Source: Treponema sp. UBA4267
GTDB lineage: Bacteria; Spirochaetota; Spirochaetia; Treponematales; Treponemataceae
Length of the DNA: 64,000 nucleotides
Assembly (NCBI GenBank): GCA_002395155.1
Contig: DGWD01000008.1
Coordinates: forward strand, 140,144 to 204,143
Direction of reading: 5' to 3'
In this document: positions 8,352 to 16,200 of the stretch, one piece after another
Position numbering within the stretch: position 1 is the stretch's first letter
Layout of the letters: the number at the start of each line of letters is the position of its first letter
Translations under genes and position numbers: made by a program
Notes under the pieces: model-generated
Told to the model about the DNA's origin: nothing
Seen by the model: the letters and a program-made list of their open reading frames with translations, nothing else
Databases searched by the model: none

Positions 8352-9032
8352 CTAATTCACCATCATATAGCCTACGCCCCGAACTGTTTTAATATATTCG
8401 GTCTTTGTTGGCTGGTCTATTTTTGAACGCAGATAATTTACATAAACATCTACAGTATTTTCTTCAATGAAATAGTCTTTGCCCCAGACATTATCTATAA
8501 TTTGACTACGGCTCAAAACCTTATTCTGATTTTCCATAAATAATTTTAATAGAAGAAATTCTAGTTTTGAAAGAGAAATAGACTGATTTTGAACGCTTGC
8601 AGTCATACTCTGCAAATTTAATTCCACCTCACGGTTTTGCACTTTTGTTTGCTGTTTTACAGGGGCAGAGGCCTTACTTCTTCTTAAAACTGCCGATATA
8701 CGGGCAAGCAGTTCTTCTATTGCAAATGGCTTGGAGATATAGTCATCTGCTCCGGTATTCAGGCCGTTTACTTTATCATATGTTTCACCTTTTGCAGTAA
8801 CCAAAATAACTGGCAGTTGAGAAGTTTTTCTAATTCTTCTTAAAACTTCTATTCCGTTCAGTTCCGGAAGCATTATATCTAAAAGCACAAGATCTGGATT
8901 TTCTTTCTCAAAAAGTTCCATGGCCTGACGACCATCTGTTGCGGTTACAGTTGTATAACCTTCGTGGCTTAATTCGAGGTTTTCAAAGTTTAAAACGGTT
9001 TCATCATCTTCCACAATTAGTATTTTTTCCAT
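8352..9032 (-). CDS. OmpR/PhoB-family response regulator
   Basis: The 226-residue protein has a receiver domain (1-120) with the acidic pair in VEDDE, phospho-acceptor Asp52 in LLDIMLP and Lys in SKPF. A winged-helix DNA-binding domain follows at about 130-226, ending in TVDVYVNYLRSKID and VRGVGYMM, typical of the OmpR group. It pairs with the downstream histidine kinase. Its start overlaps the end of the upstream exported-protein gene by 16 bp, so the three genes are probably one operon and the exported protein may be part of the same signalling unit. Confidence 0.95.
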   Translation of the reverse strand: MEKILIVEDDETVLNFENLELSHEGYTTVTATDGRQAMELFEKENPDLVLLDIMLPELNGIEVLRRIRKTSQLPVILVTAKGETYDKVNGLNTGADDYISKPFAIEELLARISAVLRRSKASAPVKQQTKVQNREVELNLQSMTASVQNQSISLSKLEFLLLKLFMENQNKVLSRSQIIDNVWGKDYFIEENTVDVYVNYLRSKIDQPTKTEYIKTVRGVGYMMVN

Positions 9033-9514
9033 AATCCTTCCCTCACTGAATACTTATAGCTGTTATTTACCTGTAAGTCATAAAGGTCAACTCTTGGTAG
9101 TTCTTCATCATCATATGTCTTTATACCTATGAGGCTTACTGTAAAGTTTTGTTTAATATTTCCCAATTCGTTTATATTTATGATATAGCGAAAGGCTCTG
9201 GAATTTCTTTTGAAAGCTATATGTCCGTTATAAAACTTTCCGTTTATCTGTATTTTATTTTTTTTAACAGTAAGTGGATCTATTCCTTTTGTAAAGGCAA
9301 AATCAAATACTACAAAACCTGGGTGCAAGTCATCTTCAAAAAATCGCAAGGCTATTAGTCTACATTCCATATCTTCGTCTGGCAGTCTTCTACCACCAAA
9401 ATTTTTAAATGAACGGGCAGAATCTGTCTGATTTGGAACAGCTTCTTCCTGAGCATAAAAATAACTGCTTGCGAAAAACACTAATACTAAAAAAATCAAA
9501 TGCTTTATTTTCAT
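9017..9514 (-). CDS. Small exported protein of unknown function
   Basis: I do not recognise a family. Using the ATG at 9512-9514 (MKIKHLIF), the 165-residue product has a clean signal peptide (KHLIFLVLVFFASSYFYA), then a compact soluble domain rich in charged and aromatic residues. An upstream in-frame start would only add residues before the signal peptide. The stop codon overlaps the response-regulator start by 16 bp, so the gene is first in the kinase/regulator operon. That position makes an accessory periplasmic sensor plausible, though unproven. Confidence 0.7.
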   Translation of the reverse strand: MKIKHLIFLVLVFFASSYFYAQEEAVPNQTDSARSFKNFGGRRLPDEDMECRLIALRFFEDDLHPGFVVFDFAFTKGIDPLTVKKNKIQINGKFYNGHIAFKRNSRAFRYIININELGNIKQNFTVSLIGIKTYDDEELPRVDLYDLQVNNSYKYSVREGLWKKY

Positions 9515-9629
9515 TTTCTGCTTATATATTAATGTTAAAAAGGCCAAATCTAAAGTGTTTTTTGATTAGAGTTTTCTAAGACTTTTCTAAGATTTGTTTA
9601 AAGAATATCCAGGACTTTATTATTATATT

Positions 9630-9785
9630 TTAATCTGTAAGCTGATTGAGGCAGTCGAGCCTTTGAAACTCTAGCTTACAAGGAGTCTTTATAGGAAGAT
9701 AGATTAAGTAAAATGACATTAACTCGGACAAAAAAATCACCGTGGACTTTTTATTAGTTTCCTCATCCACGGTGATTATTTTTTT
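9630..9785 (+). ncRNA. Candidate structured small RNA
   Basis: A plausible sigma-70 promoter (TTGTTT 9594-9599, 18 bp, TATTAT 9618-9623) would start transcription near 9630. The RNA then opens with a three-way junction: outer stem TGTAAGCT (9636-9643) with AGCTTACA (9673-9680), enclosing hairpins GATTG-AGG-CAGTC and GAG...CTC. It ends at a strong terminator. Genes on both sides are on the other strand, so this would be a free-standing RNA of about 155 nt. I do not recognise an Rfam family. It could alternatively be a leader read leftward for the exported-protein operon. Confidence 0.4.
9736..9785. terminator. Bidirectional Rho-independent terminator
   Basis: ATCACCGTGGA (9736-9746) pairs perfectly with TCCACGGTGAT (9766-9776). 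A run of six or more A on the left and T on the right lets it work in both directions. It ends the leftward mnmE cluster and the candidate rightward RNA. Confidence 0.9.
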
Positions 9786-9801
9786 AACCTATAAAGTCTG
9801 T

Positions 9802-11178
9802 TTATTTTCCAACACAGAAATTAGCAAAGATTGAACCAAGTACATCATCTGGTGTTACGTCTCCGGTTACTTCTCCAAGGCTGTCTATGGCATCTTCCAG
9901 GTCTTGTACAACTGCATCCAGAGTGTAATTATCGTCTGCACTTACAAGGGCATGTTTTACACTTTCCAAAGCTTCGGCTACAGATTTCTTCTGTCGGGCT
10001 GAACCAAGTCCTGCCTGCTGACGTTCACTTGAAAGGCCAGCAGTAAGAATTGCACTTATCTGATTAAAGAGTTCTGCAATGCCTTCTCCTGTTTTAGAAG
10101 ATATTTTGCATACAGAAAAACTTTCCTTAATTTCGCTGTTTTTCCTGTTTTCACCATCTTTATCAATTTTTGTTTCAACAATAATAAGAGGCTCTATACA
10201 ATGTTCAATAAAATCACGATCTTCCTTTATCAAGCCTTGCTGGGAATCTACCAGATATAAAACTACATCGGCATCGTGTACCAGGTTTCGGCTAATTTCT
10301 ACTCCCTGAGCCTCAATTTGGTCAGAAGTTTCGCGAAGTCCTGCTGTATCAAAAAGTCTTACAGGAATTCCGTTTATACTTGCCCAGCTTTCCAGCCAGT
10401 CACGGGTAGTTCCTTCTATATCACTTACAATTGCACGCTCTTCTTTCAAAATGGCATTAAACAAAGATGATTTTCCGGCATTTGTTCGGCCTGCCAGTAC
10501 AACTCTTGCCCCATCCTGATAAAGTTTTTCGCCCTGCCAGGAATCTACCAAAGCCTGAAGCCTCTTTATTGCTATTTCAATGTCTTTGCGGTCGAAGGTA
10601 TCAGCAATTGTTTCTTCATCTTCTGGATACTCAATTTCTACTTCAATTGAAGCAAGAGTATCTATTATCAGCTTTTTGATTGAGTCTATTTCGGCAAAAA
10701 GTGAACCGGCAAGTCGGCCAGCTGCATGTGAACGGGAAGTATCTGTATGAGAATCAATAATTTCTTTTACAGCCTCGGCCTTTGTAAGATCGGTTTTTCC
10801 ATTGATGTAGGCACGGAAGGTGTATTCGCCACGGTTGGCCTGTCTAAATCCGCTTTTAAGCATAAGATTTTGAATTGCAGTTACAACGGCAGGTCCACCA
10901 TGGCAAGAAATTTCTACCATGTCTTCGCCGGTAAAAGATTTTGGAGCCCTGTAAACAGAAAGCATTACTTCATCAATTTTCTGTCCCTGGTCTACAATCC
11001 AACCGTAAACCAAAGTATTTCCAGGAGCTTCCAAAAGTGCTTTTGGTCTGGAAAAAACTTTACTTACTAATTTAATACAACCTTTTCCAGAAACCCTAAC
11101 TATTCCAAGGGCTGCTGGTGCTAAGGCTGTTGCAATAGAAGAAATTGGTTCTTCTGGTGCATACTGTGAAGGTGTCAT
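9802..11178 (-). CDS. mnmE: tRNA uridine-5-carboxymethylaminomethyl modification GTPase MnmE
   Basis: With MnmG this GTPase installs the cmnm5 group on wobble U34 of certain tRNAs. The 458-residue protein has the N-terminal folate-binding domain (SSIATALAPAALGIVRVSG), a helical domain and the inserted G domain with GRTNAGKSSLFN, DIEGTTRDW and DTAGLRET. The C-terminal CVGK ending carries the catalytic Cys. Its ATG overlaps the stop of the upstream DUF4015 gene by four bases, so it is the last gene of a leftward operon otherwise made of envelope proteins. Confidence 0.97.
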   Translation of the reverse strand: MTPSQYAPEEPISSIATALAPAALGIVRVSGKGCIKLVSKVFSRPKALLEAPGNTLVYGWIVDQGQKIDEVMLSVYRAPKSFTGEDMVEISCHGGPAVVTAIQNLMLKSGFRQANRGEYTFRAYINGKTDLTKAEAVKEIIDSHTDTSRSHAAGRLAGSLFAEIDSIKKLIIDTLASIEVEIEYPEDEETIADTFDRKDIEIAIKRLQALVDSWQGEKLYQDGARVVLAGRTNAGKSSLFNAILKEERAIVSDIEGTTRDWLESWASINGIPVRLFDTAGLRETSDQIEAQGVEISRNLVHDADVVLYLVDSQQGLIKEDRDFIEHCIEPLIIVETKIDKDGENRKNSEIKESFSVCKISSKTGEGIAELFNQISAILTAGLSSERQQAGLGSARQKKSVAEALESVKHALVSADDNYTLDAVVQDLEDAIDSLGEVTGDVTPDDVLGSIFANFCVGK

Positions 11179-13532
11179 GGCAATACCTGTAAAAATGGTG
11201 TAAATCGTTTTTTTCTTGTAGCATCAATTTCGTCTAAATATGTTGGATTCAAAATACTGTCCAAAACAGAAACATCTGAATCAACAAAGGATGGCTTTAA
11301 TATTGTACCTATTGCCGGTTTTCTAAATTTGTTACTGGCTTCGGCTGCAGAACCAGAGAAGACATCATTGTGTGTTACATCTGCCGGAGTTGTATCATAA
11401 TTTCCAGCATTATTCCAGCACATATAACCATGATCAATTGAATCGCGTACTCCAAAGAATTGCTTTCTGATATAGTCTGAATCATAGTAAAGTCGATCGT
11501 AACTTACATTCATATAGAATGATTGAACCCATGGTCTTACCAAGGCCCTGTTACGACACAAAACTGTATTCCTGAATGAGCCATAATAATAAATTCTGTA
11601 AGTTCGGTCTGCCACCGGTGCATAATTCAAGAAAGTCTGTTCAAAGTGACTTGGATAAAACATTGGTCCAATTACATCTACATATTCGGCAAGCATTTCC
11701 GCATCCTGGCCGGTTCGTGTACCAGAACGGTTCCATCCGTTTGCACCATAAATATCTATTCCAATTGGTGCCTGTATATTTTCGCGGGCATAAGATAAAA
11801 ATGATATAAGGGCAGATTCTTTATCCATTCCCCTATCCTGCCACCTGTATCTTGCATTATTAAGATTTTTTCCATCAGTTGGAAAACGGATATAGTCAAA
11901 CTGGATTTCGTCAAAACCACGGGCAATTAATTCCTTGGCAATTGTAATATTATATTCCCAAACTTCTTCTGAAAAAGGATCTACCCAGTGTTCATCATAA
12001 TAGGCCATAGCCTGCTCTCCAGTTGGATTTCCTTCCTCATCAAGAACATCTTCCAGGCCTTTTGTACCCATCCAAGGCTGATTAAGCTTAGCATCCCAAA
12101 CGGCATATTTTGCACCACCATAACGAGCCAGCATTTTGTCCTTAAAAGTAACAATTCGAGCAATCATGTATATATTGTCTTTTTTGTAGTCTTCAATAAA
12201 AGCGTCCAAATCTTGAATTGCATACTGCGAGACAACACCTTTTTCCAAAACAAGAGGGTCCTTTGTCTGATAGCGGAGATATCCATAATCATCTTTCATA
12301 TCGATTACGACCGCATTCATATTACGCTCAAGAATTATCTTTTTGAACTTATCCTGACCTTCTTTATTACGACTCTGGTAGGCCGAGGCATAAATTGCTT
12401 TTCTTCCATTTGCAATATCGGCATAAGCTGAATTTATAGTTCCAGGATAAAGCATCCATAATTCTGATAAAGAAACGCCTTTTGAAAAACCTGAACGGGA
12501 ACGTGGAATCCAGGCTGTATTTACCATTCCAGGAACTGAAGCAAAAGCCTTGTGCCATTCTGGTTCCTGGCTTGGACTTCCTGGACTTTGCAGGGTATTA
12601 AGGTCTAATGAACCAAAACCTTCTAGCTTGGTATAAAGTAAAACATCATCTATAAGGGTTAGTCCGTCTGTTACATCTGTTGGTTCAGAACCTGAATAGA
12701 TTAACTCGCCCTTCTGCTCTTCCCAATTGAACTTATAAATTCTTGGCATATAAGTTTGTGAAATATAAATTTCTGTAAAAGTAGAACCATCTGCTCTTGT
12801 TCTTACAATTGGAATGATATCGGAAATTTCATCACTTTTAGAATTTGTTGATGGCATTGTGTCAAAGCCTTCTTCTATATCATTCCATATAATTTTATCT
12901 CTGTTTGGATATGTATACGAAAGTCCTAAAATTGGATGAGACATAAATACTACGCTTTCGCCTTTAATTGTAGCAACAGCAACTGCCTTAATGCCTGGAG
13001 TTCTTAGACTCATTGATTTAAGATTTTTCCAAGTAAGTCCTCCATCATTTGAATAGAAAACATAATCCTTTGTGGCTGTTACCATTTCTTTATGATTAAT
13101 TGGATTTACACATAAATCCTTAAGATTTTGTATTTGTTTTGTAAGTGTTTTTGTATTATTTTTGTACTTTTTTATTGTGAGGAAGGTCAGTCCTTCATCA
13201 CGCTCTTCGAAATTTTTTAAGTCGCAAGTATAGAAAATTCCTTTTGAAGTTCGAATAAGCCAGCTTGGTTTTATATTACCACTTGCATCTGGAAGTTCGA
13301 CCTGCAAAATTTGGTCTACCCTACCACCGGTCCAAAGAGGAATTGATGTATTTCTGTTAGTTACACGAAAAAGCCCTTCATCTGAGCCAACCAAAAAGAC
13401 ATCTATTTCTGCTTCAATATTTTCGGCCAAAACTGAACTTTTTGACGGAAGCTTATAAAGTGGTTTTACTTCCTGTGCTGTAACAAATAATCCTAAAAAA
13501 AACAAAGAGAGTACAAAAATTAATTTTTTCAT
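11175..13532 (-). CDS. Secreted DUF4015 (putative glycosyl hydrolase) protein with propeller-like N-terminus
   Basis: The 785-residue protein has a signal peptide (MKKLIFVLSLFFLGLFVTAQ). Residues 25-370 contain BNR/sortilin-like features such as YSNDGGLTWKNL, suggesting a beta-propeller. Residues about 375-720 form a TIM-barrel-like DUF4015 domain with RKAIYASAYQSRN, VIDMKDDYGYLRY, DEIQFDYIRFP, PIGIDIYGANGW and VIGPMFYPSHF. This family is annotated as putative glycoside hydrolase, and the acidic residues in DYIRFP and GIDIYG are the likely active-site candidates. The substrate is unknown. It overlaps mnmE by four bases. Confidence 0.8.
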   Translation of the reverse strand: MKKLIFVLSLFFLGLFVTAQEVKPLYKLPSKSSVLAENIEAEIDVFLVGSDEGLFRVTNRNTSIPLWTGGRVDQILQVELPDASGNIKPSWLIRTSKGIFYTCDLKNFEERDEGLTFLTIKKYKNNTKTLTKQIQNLKDLCVNPINHKEMVTATKDYVFYSNDGGLTWKNLKSMSLRTPGIKAVAVATIKGESVVFMSHPILGLSYTYPNRDKIIWNDIEEGFDTMPSTNSKSDEISDIIPIVRTRADGSTFTEIYISQTYMPRIYKFNWEEQKGELIYSGSEPTDVTDGLTLIDDVLLYTKLEGFGSLDLNTLQSPGSPSQEPEWHKAFASVPGMVNTAWIPRSRSGFSKGVSLSELWMLYPGTINSAYADIANGRKAIYASAYQSRNKEGQDKFKKIILERNMNAVVIDMKDDYGYLRYQTKDPLVLEKGVVSQYAIQDLDAFIEDYKKDNIYMIARIVTFKDKMLARYGGAKYAVWDAKLNQPWMGTKGLEDVLDEEGNPTGEQAMAYYDEHWVDPFSEEVWEYNITIAKELIARGFDEIQFDYIRFPTDGKNLNNARYRWQDRGMDKESALISFLSYARENIQAPIGIDIYGANGWNRSGTRTGQDAEMLAEYVDVIGPMFYPSHFEQTFLNYAPVADRTYRIYYYGSFRNTVLCRNRALVRPWVQSFYMNVSYDRLYYDSDYIRKQFFGVRDSIDHGYMCWNNAGNYDTTPADVTHNDVFSGSAAEASNKFRKPAIGTILKPSFVDSDVSVLDSILNPTYLDEIDATRKKRFTPFLQVLP

Positions 13533-13605
13533 ACTCTCTTTATCGGTAAATTAATTTGAAATGTTTATAGATTGCTTTTAATGCTTTATCTGTAATGATA
13601 AAGAA

Positions 13606-15063
13606 CTATACAATCTTATCCAAAGCATCAACAACAACTTCATCGTAAAGATTTTTCTGTTCACGTAAAGTTGCAACTGCCGATTCCTTATCCATTGCAT
13701 CACGGTAAGAACGTTTACTAGAAAGTGAAACATAAGATTCTGCAACACGAATAAGACGTGCAACCTGAGGGATTTCCTCGCCTTTTAATCCGTTTGGATA
13801 ACCTGAACCATCAATATTTTCGTGATGTTTCATAGCGGCATCTTCAAAAACACTCCAGTACTTTTTAGGAACGAATTCAAGATACTTTTCTGCAAGGTTT
13901 ACGTGTTCCTTCATAGCTTCCTTTTCTTCATTTGTAAGAGAAGTTGCAGAAAGTAAATCTGGATCAATTCCAAGGAAGCCTGCATCGTAAATCATTGCAG
14001 CACAGAAGTTGAGCATTGCCATTCCCTGTGGTAAACCAAGCTGAATTGAAAGCTTGTAAACTAATTCACTTACGTTCTTTGAGTTATTTTTACGACCTGT
14101 AGCATAATCAATCTGCTGGCCAATTTCTTCACATTTAACTGCAAGCTGTTTAAGTTCTTCTTCATCATCTTCAGAAATTGTCAAATCTGGAAGAGCCGCA
14201 GCTGGAGCCCAGGTAGACTCTCCTGCAAGTCTTAACTGTGGATTTCCACCATAAAGATCAGTTATTCCACCAAGCATAATACGGTTTGTCTGAGACTGGT
14301 TTGCAGCCAACAGTTTGAAAGCCTGAACATACTGTTCCTGCTGAATCTGCTGCTGTTTAAAGCCTTTTCTTACAATAAAGATGATAAGGAAAACAATTAC
14401 CAGAATGATTAAAGCAATTCCAATTACAGAGAAAGCAATTACTTTTGTAGAACGCTTTGTTTCGTTAGCTGATATTGCAAAAGCATTTCCCATGTCTTTA
14501 AGTCCTGTTTCCAAAGCATCTTTAAATTCCTGCTGACTCTGTTTTGTAGCTTCGGTCTGTTCCTTCATAGCCTGAGCCTGTTCTTTCATAGCTTTGGCCT
14601 GGGCATCCATAGATTCCTGCTGGGCCTGGAAACGTTCCTGTTCAACTTTACGCTGAGCAGCTGTTTCTGCCTTTTCTGCCGCTTTTTCTTTGTTTGCCTG
14701 TTCAGCTTCAATCTGCTTGATCAGCTTCTTTATCTTTGTACTTTCAATATTTGGATATTTTTCCAAATTCATCTGAACATCGATTAAAGCAAGTTCATCA
14801 TAATTATTCTGAATCTTCTGCAGTTTAGTTGTGTAAACTGTTTGTGCAAAGAAAAGAACACTTGCCTGTGATTCTTCATCTTTTGCTACAGCTAAAGCCT
14901 GATTTACATATTTATAGGCATCTTCTACATTGCCATTTTCATATGCTTCATTTGCTTTGTCCAAAAACCTTACAGCAAGATCACTTGCAGCTGCAAAGGC
15001 TGTGGCTGTAATAGCGAGTAAAAAGAGTGTAACTGTAATTTTTCTAATTTTATTTGATAACAT
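13606..15063 (-). CDS. Membrane protein with coiled coil and degenerate HD-GYP domain
   Basis: From ATG 15063 (GGAG ribosome site seven bases upstream) the 485-residue product has a signal/anchor, a TPR-like helical periplasmic part (KANEAYENGNVEDAYKYVNQAL), a long Gln/Glu/Ala coiled coil (about 120-195) and a transmembrane helix (about 215-237). A C-terminal HD-GYP-like domain follows. The second half keeps HHENIDGSGYPNGLKG and a VAESY element, but the metal-binding HD in the usual HDIGK motif is YD (MIYDAGFLGI) and VAD has become VAE. It may bind c-di-GMP or a partner rather than hydrolyse it (inference). It overlaps the upstream barrel gene by 14 bp. Confidence 0.8.
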   Translation of the reverse strand: MLSNKIRKITVTLFLLAITATAFAAASDLAVRFLDKANEAYENGNVEDAYKYVNQALAVAKDEESQASVLFFAQTVYTTKLQKIQNNYDELALIDVQMNLEKYPNIESTKIKKLIKQIEAEQANKEKAAEKAETAAQRKVEQERFQAQQESMDAQAKAMKEQAQAMKEQTEATKQSQQEFKDALETGLKDMGNAFAISANETKRSTKVIAFSVIGIALIILVIVFLIIFIVRKGFKQQQIQQEQYVQAFKLLAANQSQTNRIMLGGITDLYGGNPQLRLAGESTWAPAAALPDLTISEDDEEELKQLAVKCEEIGQQIDYATGRKNNSKNVSELVYKLSIQLGLPQGMAMLNFCAAMIYDAGFLGIDPDLLSATSLTNEEKEAMKEHVNLAEKYLEFVPKKYWSVFEDAAMKHHENIDGSGYPNGLKGEEIPQVARLIRVAESYVSLSSKRSYRDAMDKESAVATLREQKNLYDEVVVDALDKIV

Positions 15064-16174
15064 TTTCAGCTCCAATTGCAAGAATTAAACTGGCACGATT
15101 TTCCAGGCCAGAAGCTTTTACAAGCACTTTATCTCTAAGTCCTATATTAAAATTAAGACTAACTTTATCCAAATCTGCGAAAGGAATCTGGGCATTTGCT
15201 TCAGCTCCCATAGCAAAATTTATATTATCATAAAACAGATGACCGGCATACCATTCAGCACCTAAATCAACTTTTACGTTTCCCAACGAAATTCTTTCGT
15301 ACTTAATTCCAACAATTGGTGTATACATTGTTCCTACAATAAGATTTGTCTTTTTCTGATTTGCATCTTTTTGACTTAGAACAACACCGAATCCAGTTGT
15401 AATAAACAAATTAGGAATAAGAGATGGAGAAAGTTTAAGTTTTACATCTATATCCCCAATTAAAGGCACAAGAGATTTTTCTTCTGCCATTCCAATTGGT
15501 TGAACTCCTGCAAAAAGTTCTGCTCCAATTATGGTTTTACTTTCAAGCATATACTCATAATTAAAACTTAAAGATGGACCATAATGCAAACTATTAATAT
15601 TACTAGAGTTATCGTGCAAATAAACAAAATCTGCAAGACCTAAAGCAACTTTCCATCTATAGCTTGTAAGTTTTGTTTCTTTTCCAGTTACATAAACGGA
15701 TTTTCCGCTATTTGTATTCTTAGCCGCAACATATTCCTTTTCGACATTAACTCGCTGTTTTTCTTTTTCCTTTTCAATTCTGGCAAGTTCAAGCTGTCGC
15801 TGATACTCAAGTTCTGCCTCATGTTCCTGCTGAACTTTATAGGCATCGGCAATAACAGAATACATTTCTACGGCCTGTTCATTATCAAGGTTATTTTCAA
15901 TAACAATGATAATGGCAGTCATAGCAAAATCATATTCATTATTTACAATAAGACGTCTGATCTTTTTTTCAGTGTAATTTTCTATCAAATAATAATTACT
16001 GTCTTCGTTATTATCTGATAAAAGAGTATTCAACTGATCTTCCGACTGTATTATAAATATCTGATCTATTTTTTTATATATATCACTAATATATTCTTCT
16101 ACCGCAAAAGCAGGAAGTGCAAAAGAAAAGAGTAAAACTAATATTGTATATACTTTTATCTTTCTAAAGATCAT
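15050..16174 (-). CDS. Exported protein with helical N-terminus and barrel-like C-terminal domain
   Basis: I do not recognise a named family. The 374-residue product has a signal peptide (IFRKIKVYTILVLLFSFALPAFA), a helical region with a Glu/Lys/Arg-rich coiled coil at about 120-150, and a C-terminal part (170-374) of alternating hydrophobic strands. These run from KVALGLADFVYLHD through GPSLSFNYEYML to the end, and resemble an outer-membrane beta-barrel. It lies between the giant Ig-like protein and the HD-GYP protein in one leftward cluster, overlapping the latter, so an envelope complex is possible. Confidence 0.7.
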   Translation of the reverse strand: MIFRKIKVYTILVLLFSFALPAFAVEEYISDIYKKIDQIFIIQSEDQLNTLLSDNNEDSNYYLIENYTEKKIRRLIVNNEYDFAMTAIIIVIENNLDNEQAVEMYSVIADAYKVQQEHEAELEYQRQLELARIEKEKEKQRVNVEKEYVAAKNTNSGKSVYVTGKETKLTSYRWKVALGLADFVYLHDNSSNINSLHYGPSLSFNYEYMLESKTIIGAELFAGVQPIGMAEEKSLVPLIGDIDVKLKLSPSLIPNLFITTGFGVVLSQKDANQKKTNLIVGTMYTPIVGIKYERISLGNVKVDLGAEWYAGHLFYDNINFAMGAEANAQIPFADLDKVSLNFNIGLRDKVLVKASGLENRASLILAIGAENVIK

Positions 16175-16200
16175 TTTAACCTCTTCTAAAACTATCTACG

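Noticed and set aside
9713..9757. 14-codon ORF ending in the terminator loop near 9757
   Set aside because: The composition is ordinary, with no runs of regulatory codons, and the terminator is bidirectional; probably accidental.
11988..12431. 147-codon plus-strand open frame inside the DUF4015 gene
   Set aside because: It lies antisense to a well-supported gene and encodes a hydrophobic, family-less product; judged to be a shadow frame.
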